A DNA stretch of 64,000 nucleotides from contig NZ_JAXCLE010000004.1 of NCBI RefSeq assembly GCF_037027585.1, positions 1-64,000 on the forward strand. Reading direction: 5' to 3'. Below the pieces are notes generated by a model. That model made no database searches and was not told where the DNA came from. It saw only the letters and a list, made by a program, of their open reading frames with translations. Both the position numbers and the translations under genes were made by a program. This DNA comes from Solibacillus ferritrahens (GTDB lineage: Bacteria; Bacillota; Bacilli; Bacillales_A; Planococcaceae). Of the stretch, positions 51,219-59,897 are shown in pieces (position 1 is the first letter of the stretch; each line of letters starts with the position of its first letter).

Positions 51219-51262
51219 AAAAGGCTGAAACCACGCTGAATGTGGTTTCAGCCTTTTTTTAT
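51219..51262 (+). terminator. Terminator between GH113-like gene and EPS genes
   Basis: AAAGGCTGAAACCAC / GTGGTTTCAGCCTTT with a 7-nt loop and T7. It separates the hydrolase from the following pair, which must have its own promoter in the remaining 200 AT-rich bases. Confidence 0.88.
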
Positions 51263-51466
51263 TCTCTTTAAAAATATTTATAATTTATTTTCACTTTTCG
51301 GTATAGTTCTATAGAAGCAAGAATAATGTAATTTTATCATGTTGATAAACCATCGTTGTATTTTTGGAGAAGGAGTACATTTTATAAAGGAAGATACCAA
51401 AGTTTGAGTGGTTTTGTTCATGATTGATAAAAGACTGTTAAAGGGACAGTGTAAAGGAGTATGTAA

Positions 51467-53203
51467 ATGCAGGTAAGGACTATGGGCCGACACAAGATAT
51501 TAATTTTCATTATTTGTATCACTCTTTGTACTATATTACCAAATGTTTCAGTGGAAGCTGCCAAGGAGGCTAAAGAGCCGGAAGTACTAGTTATATATAC
51601 AACAAGGGACGGAAAAATGAATGAGGAGCAGCGTTATTTAGATTTATTAATCGGTCACTTCACATCCAATATTCGATTTATAAGCAGTGACGATGTAGAG
51701 AAAAGCGATTTATCTTCAGCAACACATCTATTTTATTTTGGTCAATACTCAACGCAGCTACCAGCCAAATTTAATACATTATTTGATGAATATGAAGGTA
51801 CGATTGTAGCAATTGGTTATAACTCAGAAAAGATTGGAAATCAATTTTCGTTTATTGACCCAAAACATGAGGTTACCATCGATCAAATTTCTATGAAGAG
51901 TTCAGATAAAACATTGGATATTACCAAAATGTATATTGTTGAAATTAAAGCTTACGAAGGCTCTGAGATTCTGATTAATGGACGTATGAAGGAAGGGGGT
52001 GTGGACTATCCGGTAATGGTAGAGGGAAATGGAAATTATTACTACGCATTTGACACTGTGGATTCAAGTCGGGCCACACTATTTGCTGAAGCTCTCCACG
52101 ATGTGTTCAAAATTGAACATGAGGAAATATCCCCTGGTTATATCCGATTAGAAGATGTCCACCCCTTAGTGAACCCTAAACCACTTCAAGAAATAGCTAG
52201 CATGTTAAAGGAAAAGGATATACCCTATATGGTTGCTGTAATACCGATCTACACAAACCAGATTACGGGAAAGAGAAGTACCTTTGCTGATTCGCCGGAA
52301 TTGCTGAAAGTTCTAAAACAGATACAGAAGGATGGGGGAAGTATTGTACTCCATGGATATACACATCAATTTAGAGCTTCTGAGACAGGCGAGGGATTTG
52401 AGTTTTGGGATGTAGAGAACAACTCGCCGATATATTTCCCCGAAGATCAGGAATATACATTAAAAGAAGAAAAGGATTTTTCTTCAAAAGAAGATTATTT
52501 GAATTACATCAATGATTTAAAAGCATATGAAAGAGAGTATACAGAAACAAAAATAAATCAAGGAATCGATGAGTTAGCTAAATATGGTTTATATCCATTG
52601 GCTTTTGAAGCTCCGCATTATACTATGTCCCAATATGGTTACGAGATATTATCTGAGTATTTTTCTACTTATGTAGGTCAGGTACAGCTTAGTGATAAGG
52701 ATTGGGAAATAATGGACACCTCTCCGTATATTACTTCTCCTTCATTTTTACATGGAATGAAGCTGCTTCCTGAAACAATGGGATATATACAGCCAGGTGT
52801 TGAGCAAGCTGTTCAAAAAATGATGGATAATGCCGGAAGAATTAGATTGACTCGAGACGGGATATTATCTGCTTTTTATCACCCTTATCTAGGGGCAGAA
52901 GGGTTTAAAGAATTACTGGATGAGCTAGATAAATTACCGAATGTTTCCTGGATCGATCTAAAAGAAATGGATGTATGGGTAAAGGGCAAAAATGTTTCTA
53001 TTCATACTGTGAATGGTCAAATCATTAAAGATTTTAATCGTTTAAAAATCGTCTATTCTTCCATGGAGGCACCCCTGTTCTATTTAGGTCAATTTGTTCG
53101 TTTTGCAGCATGGGTAATGGTTGTTATTGGAGGTGCTGCAGTTTGTGTGTTTATTGTTTTTACCTTCCGCTTAATAAAGAGAAATAATCAAATAGAAGGG
53201 TGA
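51467..53203 (+). CDS. Secreted DUF2334 polysaccharide deacetylase-like protein
   Basis: 578 residues. Signal peptide (about 1-32), an N-terminal region (about 37-225) and a DUF2334 NodB-like deacetylase domain (about 228-500) with YIRLEDVHP, MVAVIPIYTNQ, SIVLHGYTHQF (candidate metal histidines) and FEAPHYTMS. A C-terminal membrane helix (about 541-565) anchors it with a short cytoplasmic basic tail. It likely modifies a polysaccharide at the cell surface, as PgaB/IcaB do for PNAG. RBS AAAGGAG. Stop overlaps the GT2 start (GTGA). Confidence 0.85.
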   Translation: MQVRTMGRHKILIFIICITLCTILPNVSVEAAKEAKEPEVLVIYTTRDGKMNEEQRYLDLLIGHFTSNIRFISSDDVEKSDLSSATHLFYFGQYSTQLPAKFNTLFDEYEGTIVAIGYNSEKIGNQFSFIDPKHEVTIDQISMKSSDKTLDITKMYIVEIKAYEGSEILINGRMKEGGVDYPVMVEGNGNYYYAFDTVDSSRATLFAEALHDVFKIEHEEISPGYIRLEDVHPLVNPKPLQEIASMLKEKDIPYMVAVIPIYTNQITGKRSTFADSPELLKVLKQIQKDGGSIVLHGYTHQFRASETGEGFEFWDVENNSPIYFPEDQEYTLKEEKDFSSKEDYLNYINDLKAYEREYTETKINQGIDELAKYGLYPLAFEAPHYTMSQYGYEILSEYFSTYVGQVQLSDKDWEIMDTSPYITSPSFLHGMKLLPETMGYIQPGVEQAVQKMMDNAGRIRLTRDGILSAFYHPYLGAEGFKELLDELDKLPNVSWIDLKEMDVWVKGKNVSIHTVNGQIIKDFNRLKIVYSSMEAPLFYLGQFVRFAAWVMVVIGGAAVCVFIVFTFRLIKRNNQIEG

Positions 53204-54483
53204 CCGTAATAGCAAATTTATTCCTCTATATTTCTATTTTCCTGATTTGGACTATGCTGTTTTACCATGCTTTCCTGATGTTAGGGGGGTATTTTCACTC
53301 ATTAAAATATAAAGACTTTAAGAAGAGATTCAATATTCCACTGGAAGAATATCCAAAGGTAAGTATCCTTATACCGGCTCATAATGAAGAGATAGTCATT
53401 GAAGATACGATTCAATCAATGATAAGGCTCGATTATCCAAAAGATAAGCTCGAAGTGTTAATTATTAACGATAATTCGAGTGATCAAACTGGTACCATTA
53501 TTGATAGGTATGCAAAGGAATATTCTTATATCCACGCTGTCCATACGAAGCCCCCTCATGCCGGAAAAGGAAAATCCGGTGCTTTAAATCAAGGATTCAA
53601 ACATTCAACTGGAGAAATGATTGTAGTATATGATGCCGACAATACGCCCGAACCAGCAGCTATACGTAATTTGGCATTGGGATTGCTGAAAGATAAAGAA
53701 GCCGGTGCAATGGTAGGTAAATTCCGTGTAGTAAATGCAAATAAAAATTTACTAACACGACTAATAAACATAGAAACTTTAACTTTTCAGTGGCTCGCTC
53801 AAGCTGGACGCTGGTTTTGGTTTAGAATGACAACAATTCCCGGAACGAATTTTGCGATCCGTAGGTCCATTTTGGATGAGCTTGGGGGGTGGGATGAAAA
53901 AGCTTTATCGGAAGATACAGAATTAAGCATCAGGGTCTATAATCTGGGCTATTATATTCGTTTCTTCCCGGAAGCTGTTACTTGGGAACAGGAACCAGAA
54001 AATATTCGTGTATGGTGGCGACAAAGAACAAGATGGGCCAGAGGAAACATATATGTAATTTTAAAATATCTATTCCAAATTCATAAATTAAAAAATAAAA
54101 AAATAGTTATCGATATCGCATATTTCTTATTTACGTATTTTTTGTTTTTTGGCGGAGCTATGATTTCTCACCTTATATTTGTCGTTAATTTTGTACATGA
54201 TTTGAAGTTATCAATTGGAGTTGTCTCCTATGCATTATTGATTATCGGATTTCTCCTTTTTGTGACGGAAGTTTGTTTGGCTCTAAGCATGGAGAAGAAA
54301 CAGCTTACCACAAAAAACTGTCTTATTGTGTTATTAATGTATTTTACTTACTCACAATTATGGATCCTTCTAGTGATACAGGCTGTGTTCCTCGAAGTAA
54401 AAAGGGTGTTATTAAAACAAGAAGTCAAATGGTATAAAACACAGCGCTTTAAACAACCAGAACAAAAAAGAAATTCAGTGTAA
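53200..54483 (+). CDS. Processive family 2 glycosyltransferase (exopolysaccharide synthase)
   Basis: 427 residues. An N-terminal helix (about 5-27), a GT2 catalytic domain (about 48-290) and 3-4 C-terminal helices (about 305-400). Synthase motifs: VSILIPAHNEE, INDNSSD, VYDADNTPEP, LSEDTELSIR and the QxxRW-type RQRTRW near residue 273, which marks processive beta-glycan synthases such as PgaC/IcaA, cellulose and hyaluronan synthases. GTG start overlaps the DUF2334 stop. The pair probably makes and edits one polymer. Confidence 0.9.
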   Translation: MTVIANLFLYISIFLIWTMLFYHAFLMLGGYFHSLKYKDFKKRFNIPLEEYPKVSILIPAHNEEIVIEDTIQSMIRLDYPKDKLEVLIINDNSSDQTGTIIDRYAKEYSYIHAVHTKPPHAGKGKSGALNQGFKHSTGEMIVVYDADNTPEPAAIRNLALGLLKDKEAGAMVGKFRVVNANKNLLTRLINIETLTFQWLAQAGRWFWFRMTTIPGTNFAIRRSILDELGGWDEKALSEDTELSIRVYNLGYYIRFFPEAVTWEQEPENIRVWWRQRTRWARGNIYVILKYLFQIHKLKNKKIVIDIAYFLFTYFLFFGGAMISHLIFVVNFVHDLKLSIGVVSYALLIIGFLLFVTEVCLALSMEKKQLTTKNCLIVLLMYFTYSQLWILLVIQAVFLEVKRVLLKQEVKWYKTQRFKQPEQKRNSV

Positions 54484-54571
54484 GTACAAAATAGAGAAGC
54501 TATACAATGCTTAAGGCAATTGTATCAGGTAATTATAGCCAACATGTCTTTCAATTGACCCAGCAGATATA

Positions 54572-54611
54572 AAAAACGCTATTTTGCAATAAGTGCAAAA
54601 TAACGTTTTTA
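54572..54611. terminator. Bidirectional terminator between GT2 and YhgE-like gene
   Basis: AAAACGCTATTTTGC / GCAAAATAACGTTTT with a 7-nt loop, T5 on the plus strand and A6 at the left giving T6 on the minus strand. It separates convergent genes. Confidence 0.85.
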
Positions 54612-54616
54612 TGGGT

Positions 54617-55759
54617 TTAATTTTTCTGTGCTTTTACCGGTTTAAAAATTGACAGTAAGAAAATAACGAAACCTGTAATACCAATTCCTAAAATGGTATT
54701 GAAGGAAGCACCTGTGTAAAAGCTGCTACCAAAGTAGAAAATTTCGCGCAATCCTTCAGAAGCGAAGCGAATCGGTACCCAAGGACGAATGAAGTTTACA
54801 AAGAAACTTGGAAGCATTTCCTGTGGTGTCATTAGAACACCCATACCTAGAAGCATGACAACCATGAACAACGTAATCGCTGGTTTTCCGATCCATGCAG
54901 TAATTGCAGATACTAATAAGAAGAAACAGAATGCTGCAAACGATACAAAGAAAGCAACCAGGAAGTAGCCAGGCATGTTAATACCAGCAACCGATGCTAA
55001 TGTTGCTACAGTAAAACCTGAGAATAGGGCGATAATCACACCGAATAACACTTGTTCACCCATTAATCGAACTACTTGTTTACGAGTTAAGTTTTCTCTT
55101 TTCAGAATGATGGATGTTGATAAGAATAATACGAAACCGCCAATTAGCGCACCTACCCAAGCAGGTACCGCCAATAAAGTTGGTGCACTGCCATTAGCCG
55201 TAGCTGCAGTGATTGGGTTAAATATCTCTTCTTTCGCTACAATCGGATGCACTAGCACAGCAGCTTGATCAGCATCGATTTGCTGATTATCCATTTGTGC
55301 TATAAAGTTTGCTGAGTATTGTCCGCTTAACTGTGTAATTAAACCATTTAAAGCTGTTTTAGCAACGTTGGAACCTGTCATGTTAAAGCCTTGGTTAAGG
55401 TATATTTCCAATGTTGCGGCACTGTTGTTAGCCAGCGCATTTTGCACGGCATCGTTATAGCCATCAGGAATAACTAATGCTGCATAATATTCTTTTTCAT
55501 CAAATAAGACTTCAATATCCTCCAGTTTTTCATCTGTAAAAGCCAGCATTGGCTCTGCGCCATCAATACCCTGACTCATTTGTGCTACAGCCGCTTTCAC
55601 AGATTCTACATGCTCACCCTCATCATTTACAATTAGTGCAACCGGTAGATTTTTTACTTGTGGATCTCCTTGTGCGAATAAGTTTACCGAAAATAGAGCA
55701 ATTATTAATATAACGGCAATGGGAGCGGCCCATGCTAATTTTTCTTTAAATAATTTCAA
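54617..55759 (-). CDS. ABC-2/YhgE-type membrane exporter protein
   Basis: About 380 residues: one N-terminal membrane helix (about 11-32), a large extracellular region (about 33-195), and five C-terminal helices (about 200-375). This is the YhgE/Pip or ABC-2 permease plan (NLPVALIVNDEGE after helix 1). Start: a frame runs from GTG 55789, but TTG 55759 lies 6 nt after the SD AAAGGAAG and gives MKLFKEKLAW, so it is preferred. Divergent from a TetR gene whose operator lies in the shared promoter. Likely drug or toxin export; no ATPase is encoded nearby. Confidence 0.8.
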   Translation of the reverse strand: MKLFKEKLAWAAPIAVILIIALFSVNLFAQGDPQVKNLPVALIVNDEGEHVESVKAAVAQMSQGIDGAEPMLAFTDEKLEDIEVLFDEKEYYAALVIPDGYNDAVQNALANNSAATLEIYLNQGFNMTGSNVAKTALNGLITQLSGQYSANFIAQMDNQQIDADQAAVLVHPIVAKEEIFNPITAATANGSAPTLLAVPAWVGALIGGFVLFLSTSIILKRENLTRKQVVRLMGEQVLFGVIIALFSGFTVATLASVAGINMPGYFLVAFFVSFAAFCFFLLVSAITAWIGKPAITLFMVVMLLGMGVLMTPQEMLPSFFVNFIRPWVPIRFASEGLREIFYFGSSFYTGASFNTILGIGITGFVIFLLSIFKPVKAQKN

Positions 55760-55848
55760 AGGGAATCTTCCTTTCTCAATTTTGAACACATTGTTTAGTG
55801 GTACCTGTTTATTTTATAATCATAGAAAATGCAAAGCAATCAACAAAA

Positions 55849-55863
55849 TGAACAGATTGTTCA
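55849..55863. promoter_or_regulatory. Palindrome between exporter and TetR gene (candidate operator)
   Basis: TGAACA-GAT-TGTTCA, extended imperfectly to CAAAATGAACA/TGTTCAATTTTG (about 55845-55869), in the 128-bp divergent promoter region. TetR proteins commonly bind such 15-bp palindromes and repress both directions. Confidence 0.65.
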
Positions 55864-55887
55864 ATTTTGTGTAGAGAGGGTGTTTTT

Positions 55888-56487
55888 TTGAGTATTTACA
55901 GAGAAAAAAACCGAAAAACAAAAGACCTTATTCAAGCGTCATTTATAAAAATCTTAGAGAAAAAAACCTTTGAATCAATTACCGTGGGCGATATTGCAAA
56001 ACAAGCACAAATTAATCGAGGAACATTTTATTTACACTTTATAGATAAATTTGATTTATTGGATCAAATAGAACAGCGGTTGTTTGGAGATTTAGGCAAT
56101 CATATTGATGAATTGCAATCGAACTATTCTTCTACGCATACGTTTGAAAAAGAACAGGAACAATTAGCTGCGACATTATTCAGCGCTATTAAAATGCATT
56201 CACCTTTACTCAAAATATTTTTAAGTGATCATGGTAGAGCAGGTTTCCACCTTCGATTCAGGGAGGCGTTTTCAGAAAAGGTACGTGTCAATCTAGAGGA
56301 AAACGAAAGCTTCAAAGCTACGTTGAAGGTCCCAATGGAATATTTTCTATCGTTTATCACATCTGCCTTTTTAGGATTAATCGAACAATGGGTTCAAAAT
56401 GATTTGGACAAAACACCTCAAGAGATGACGATATTATATATTGATATTATTTCCTTTATTCAAAAGACAAATACTAAAAAAGCGTAA
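55888..56487 (+). CDS. TetR-family transcriptional regulator
   Basis: 199 residues. N-terminal TetR helix-turn-helix (ITVGDIAKQAQINRGTFYLHFIDKFDLL near residue 35) and a helical C-terminal effector domain of the TetR_C_7 / Bacillus YhgD type. Start: a GTG-type upstream codon at 55867 lacks an RBS; TTG 55888 has GAGGG 7 nt upstream and gives MSIYREKNRKTKDLI, the usual TetR start. It probably represses the divergent exporter. Confidence 0.88.
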   Translation: MSIYREKNRKTKDLIQASFIKILEKKTFESITVGDIAKQAQINRGTFYLHFIDKFDLLDQIEQRLFGDLGNHIDELQSNYSSTHTFEKEQEQLAATLFSAIKMHSPLLKIFLSDHGRAGFHLRFREAFSEKVRVNLEENESFKATLKVPMEYFLSFITSAFLGLIEQWVQNDLDKTPQEMTILYIDIISFIQKTNTKKA

Positions 56488-56549
56488 AATTAACTAATAT
56501 TTATTAATTAATTATTTGTTATAATTTTACATAATAAGGATAAAGGAGA

Positions 56550-56912
56550 ATGATTATTATTATGCTTTTTATGTTAATTGTAAAAGTCTCAAGCAATTCG
56601 GAAAAAGGGAATCTCCCGAGCTCAGAGCTTATGGAAGCGATGGACAAGTACAATGAGGAATTACTACATGCGGGTGTAAGAGTAATGGCGAAGGGACTTC
56701 ATCCGAGTTCAAATGGTCTGCGTATTTCATTTCCCATTCCCGGAGAGAAGCCAGTAATTACGAAAGGTCCTTTTACTGAAACGAATGAACTAGTTGCCGG
56801 TTTTATATTGATTGAGGTGAAGTCGAAGGAAGAAGCGATAGAGTGGGCAATGCGGATGCCCGACCCGCAAGGATATGGAGAAGGGCAGATTGAATTGCGT
56901 CAAGTATTTTAG
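56550..56912 (+). CDS. YCII/DGPF-domain protein
   Basis: 120 residues, a dimeric alpha-beta barrel of the YCII-related DGPF family: SELMEAMDKYNEELLHAGV, GLHPSSNGLRI, KGPFTETNELVAGFILIEVKSKEEAIEWAMRMP. Such proteins often accompany ECF sigma factors or act as small ligand-binding proteins; here no partner is adjacent. The start is uncertain (ATG 56550, 56562 or 56571); 56550 has AAGGA 9 nt upstream. Confidence 0.82.
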   Translation: MIIIMLFMLIVKVSSNSEKGNLPSSELMEAMDKYNEELLHAGVRVMAKGLHPSSNGLRISFPIPGEKPVITKGPFTETNELVAGFILIEVKSKEEAIEWAMRMPDPQGYGEGQIELRQVF

Positions 56913-56952
56913 GGAGAGAGGGGAAGTTTTGGATTTAATGTATACCAAATAT

Positions 56953-57438
56953 TTAGCTGGAAAAATTACTGAAAGTTCCCCAATACTCCTGTTTATATAG
57001 CATTGGATAAGAGGATATGAAGTTTACCATTATTACTGCATAATCCAGCATTGGATATACGTCGAATAAAAATCGATCCCCATATCGAATGGCTGTTAAT
57101 GCAAGCGGTAATTCGCGCCTGAAAACGCTATTTCGGCGTATTGCTGCTTCTAAATCATGCTCTTTTTGATCTAAACAAATATATACATTGTAGATTAGGG
57201 AATTACCATTCATTATCCACTGTCCTAATACTTCATCTCTCATCTCCGTATTAACTTTGTCCCAGGCAAATTGTGTCCCAATGGTTAAAAATAATTCTCC
57301 CGTAAAGTCAGAGTGCGTTAATGTGTGATGTCTTGGAATAATTGGTTCCTGTGCCGTCACACCATTCCTATATTCGACAGTTAGCCTTTCAGGGGCAAAT
57401 TTACTCAAGTCACTACTCCCATCGTCTTTTTTTATCAA
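56953..57438 (-). CDS. Staygreen-family protein
   Basis: 161 residues. The family core is clear: FAPERLTVEYRNGVT, PIIPRHHTLTHSDFTGELFLTIG, MRDEVLGQW, FRRELPLALTAIRYGD and a C-terminal YWGTFSNF. Plant members are chlorophyll Mg-dechelatases. Bacterial homologues occur in non-photosynthetic Bacillota, where the natural substrate is unknown. TTG start with AGGT about 7 nt upstream; no better start exists near it. Monocistronic. Confidence 0.82.
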   Translation of the reverse strand: MIKKDDGSSDLSKFAPERLTVEYRNGVTAQEPIIPRHHTLTHSDFTGELFLTIGTQFAWDKVNTEMRDEVLGQWIMNGNSLIYNVYICLDQKEHDLEAAIRRNSVFRRELPLALTAIRYGDRFLFDVYPMLDYAVIMVNFISSYPMLYKQEYWGTFSNFSS

Positions 57439-57579
57439 TATGCTACCTGATTGTTTGAGGTGACGGATGTACCCTAAGTAAGAGAGGTTTATAAAGAATC
57501 AGTATTTCAAATGTCTAAGTTGCATTAAAATACGAACATATATTATGTAGAGTTCAATATTAATAGGGAGGTGAATGAT

Positions 57580-57903
57580 ATGCCATTTTTCCGACAAGAA
57601 GGTAGAATGGAGAGATTTCCACCACCAGCTGGCCAACAATTCGGTCCTCCTCAAATGGGTAGACAACGTAATGGAGTGCCTAGGTCTAATGATTTTTCAA
57701 GACCGAGAGATTCCTTTTACTCACCATACTCGTTTGATCCAAGACAGGGGCAACAGCAGTTTAATCCTTATTCACAAGCACCATCGTCTCGCTTTGGAGG
57801 TTTATCCGATAATTTAAATACTATGATGGGCCATGTTGGTACAATTACGAATGGAGTTAATATGATGAGACAAGTCGGTGCAATGTTTAATCTTTTTAGA
57901 TAA
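57580..57903 (+). CDS. YppG-like small Pro/Gln/Arg-rich protein
   Basis: 107 residues. A low-complexity N-terminal two thirds rich in Pro, Gln, Arg, Ser and Phe (RFPPPAGQQFGPPQMGRQ) and a conserved hydrophobic C-terminus GHVGTITNGVNMMRQVGAMFNLF. It resembles the YppG/YqfQ group of Bacillus proteins, possibly spore-associated. Start: GTG 57571 lies inside the SD GGGAGGTG; ATG 57580 is 8 nt from it and is chosen. Confidence 0.75.
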   Translation: MPFFRQEGRMERFPPPAGQQFGPPQMGRQRNGVPRSNDFSRPRDSFYSPYSFDPRQGQQQFNPYSQAPSSRFGGLSDNLNTMMGHVGTITNGVNMMRQVGAMFNLFR

Positions 57904-57929
57904 CCTTTAAAAATTAGGAATTCATATTT

Positions 57930-57965
57930 AGCTTATCTATAAAAATTATTGATAAGCTTTTTTGT
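57930..57965 (+). terminator. Terminator of the YppG-like gene
   Basis: AGCTTATC / GATAAGCT with an AT-rich inner stem and T6. Confidence 0.75.
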
Positions 57966-57992
57966 TTGCTTCACATCCTACTCATTATAAAA

Positions 57993-58045
57993 AAGACTCA
58001 AATCAAGTCGATTTCCATCGAATTTGATTTGAGTCTCATTTTATT
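57993..58045. terminator. Second hairpin upstream of the two-component system
   Basis: AGACTCAAATCAA / TTGATTTGAGTCT with an inner CGA/TCG pairing, followed by TCATTTTATTTTT. A backup terminator insulating the response regulator gene. Confidence 0.6.
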
Positions 58046-58161
58046 TTTGTCGTGAGGATTTTTGCAGATGTTTTAATAGGATAGGAGATTAACTATATTT
58101 CATTCTATAAATTCGTTATGATAATTAAAAAGATTGCGAAAATTAAAAGAGGTGTATAGCA

Positions 58162-58857
58162 ATGCCAAAGCATATTTTACTCGTTGAGGACGACGAATCG
58201 ATTCGTGAAATGGTAGAGAAATATTTAATCATGGAAGGCTTCCATGTTACTACGGCTTCAAATGGTGAAGAAGCGTTACATCATTGTTTAAATACTTCGT
58301 TTGACTTAATGATTTTGGATATTATGATGCCAAAGCTGGATGGTTTAGAAGTATTGAAAGTAATTCGAGAAAAACACGCACTACCGATTTTAATCATGTC
58401 TGCGAAAGATAGTGATGTGGATAAGGCAATCGGACTGGGATTAGGGGCAGATGATTATATTGCTAAGCCATTTTCAATTTTGGAGCTTTCTGCACGAGTG
58501 AAAGCCGCAATTAGGCGAGCAACGACCTACTCCTCTCATTTAGAGATGAAGCAAGATTTTTTGAAAATTGGTGATCTTACTATTGATATTTTGAACTTTT
58601 CTCTCCAAAAAAATGAGCAAATAATAAAACTTACTTCAAAGGAGTTCGCCATTTTGAAGTTATTTGCTACTAATCGTCAGCGCGTTTTTACGAAACAACA
58701 AATCTATCAATACATTTGGAACGATGAATATTATGGGGATGAAAATATTATAAATGTCCATATTAGTAGGCTTCGTGAAAAAATTGAAGATGATCCATCC
58801 AATCCTCAATATATTAAGACGCTTTGGGGCATTGGTTATAAATTTGAGGGGAATTAA
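58162..58857 (+). CDS. OmpR/PhoB-type response regulator
   Basis: 231 residues. Receiver domain (about 1-118) with acidic pocket EDDE, phosphoacceptor Asp in LMILDIMMPKLDG, Ser in IMSAKD and Lys in YIAKPF; C-terminal winged helix (about 130-230) with FTKQQIYQYIWNDEYYGDENIINVHISRLREKI. RBS GAGGTGT. Paired with the histidine kinase 1 nt downstream; likely binds the 11-bp repeats at 59812. Confidence 0.95.
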   Translation: MPKHILLVEDDESIREMVEKYLIMEGFHVTTASNGEEALHHCLNTSFDLMILDIMMPKLDGLEVLKVIREKHALPILIMSAKDSDVDKAIGLGLGADDYIAKPFSILELSARVKAAIRRATTYSSHLEMKQDFLKIGDLTIDILNFSLQKNEQIIKLTSKEFAILKLFATNRQRVFTKQQIYQYIWNDEYYGDENIINVHISRLREKIEDDPSNPQYIKTLWGIGYKFEGN

Positions 58858-58858
58858 C

Positions 58859-59794
58859 ATGATTTTATTTCTTACCATAATTATTTTTTCGTTACTCATC
58901 ATCATTTATTTCCAATATCGTGAAAAGAAAGAACGTAATATGTCTATTCATTATACATTCGAGAAATTACAAAACATCATGGCTGAGCACACAGGTGAAA
59001 AGATTTTAACCATGACTACCAATCGGGAATTACAGTTATTGCTCACAGAGATTAATCGGCTGTTGGACTATAACCAAAAAGCTATTGCTACACAACGTAA
59101 AACAGAAGATGCTACAAAGAAAATGATGGCCAATATATCGCATGATCTAAAAACGCCCTTGACTGTTGTTCTTGGGTATATTGAAATGCTTCAGCTAGAC
59201 ACGACTAACAGTGAAGAAGAACAACAACGACTGCTTCGTGGAGTCCATGCAAAAACACTGGAAGTTCTTCAACTCCTGCATCAATTTTTTGATTTGGCTA
59301 AAATAGAATCAGGGGATTTGAATTACCCCATCACCAAGATAAATGTGAATGAAATCTGTCGGAAGAACATTTTGACATTCTATGATATCGTCACGTCAAA
59401 AGGCATTAATATTCACATCGATATCCCAGAAACAACGGTCTATGCAGTGGGAAATGAGGACGCTCTTGATAGAATTTTGAATAATTTATTAACTAATGCG
59501 ATTACTTACGGGGCAGCGGGCAAGGTAATTGGTTTAGCTATTGAATATGATGAGACACATATATCGATTAATGTATGGGACCGCGGGAAGGGCATTGATG
59601 AATATCATAGAGATCATGTCTTTGAAAGAATGTATACCCTCGAAGATTCTAGAAATAAATCGTATCAAGGTAGTGGTCTCGGGCTGACAATTACAAAGCG
59701 TCTCGTTGAATCAATGGGAGGGTTCATTCATTTAACAAGTATTCCGTACGAAAAGACCGTCTTTACTATTTCATTAAAAAGAATTACGTATTAA
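58859..59794 (+). CDS. Sensor histidine kinase with a minimal N-terminal anchor
   Basis: 311 residues. A single membrane helix (about 1-18) leads to a cytoplasmic linker, HisKA with phospho-His in ISHDLKTPLTVVLGY near residue 97, and HATPase with N-box LNNLLTNAITYG, G1 DRGKGI and G2 GSGLGL. There is no extracellular sensor domain, so the signal may come from the membrane or from the ABC transporter encoded next. Start ATG 58859 has GAGGGG 7 nt upstream; a longer frame from 58754 overlaps the response regulator. Confidence 0.93.
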   Translation: MILFLTIIIFSLLIIIYFQYREKKERNMSIHYTFEKLQNIMAEHTGEKILTMTTNRELQLLLTEINRLLDYNQKAIATQRKTEDATKKMMANISHDLKTPLTVVLGYIEMLQLDTTNSEEEQQRLLRGVHAKTLEVLQLLHQFFDLAKIESGDLNYPITKINVNEICRKNILTFYDIVTSKGINIHIDIPETTVYAVGNEDALDRILNNLLTNAITYGAAGKVIGLAIEYDETHISINVWDRGKGIDEYHRDHVFERMYTLEDSRNKSYQGSGLGLTITKRLVESMGGFIHLTSIPYEKTVFTISLKRITY

Positions 59795-59811
59795 ACCATT
59801 TTTATTAAACG

Positions 59812-59864
59812 TAAGGAATTTTTAAGAATTAGGTAAGAAAAAAGAGAGGTTCAATTCTTATACT
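59812..59864 (+). promoter_or_regulatory. Response-regulator repeats and promoter of the ABC operon
   Basis: Three direct repeats TAAGGA, TAAGAA and TAAGAA start at 59812, 59823 and 59834, exactly 11 bp apart, the classical OmpR/PhoB spacing. A -10 box TATACT lies at 59859-59864; the matching -35 position (59836-59841, AGAAAA) is poor and lies in the third repeat, so the promoter should need the activator. Confidence 0.7.
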
Positions 59865-59897
59865 TAAAGTAAGTTACAAATAAGGGAGGAAATTTGT

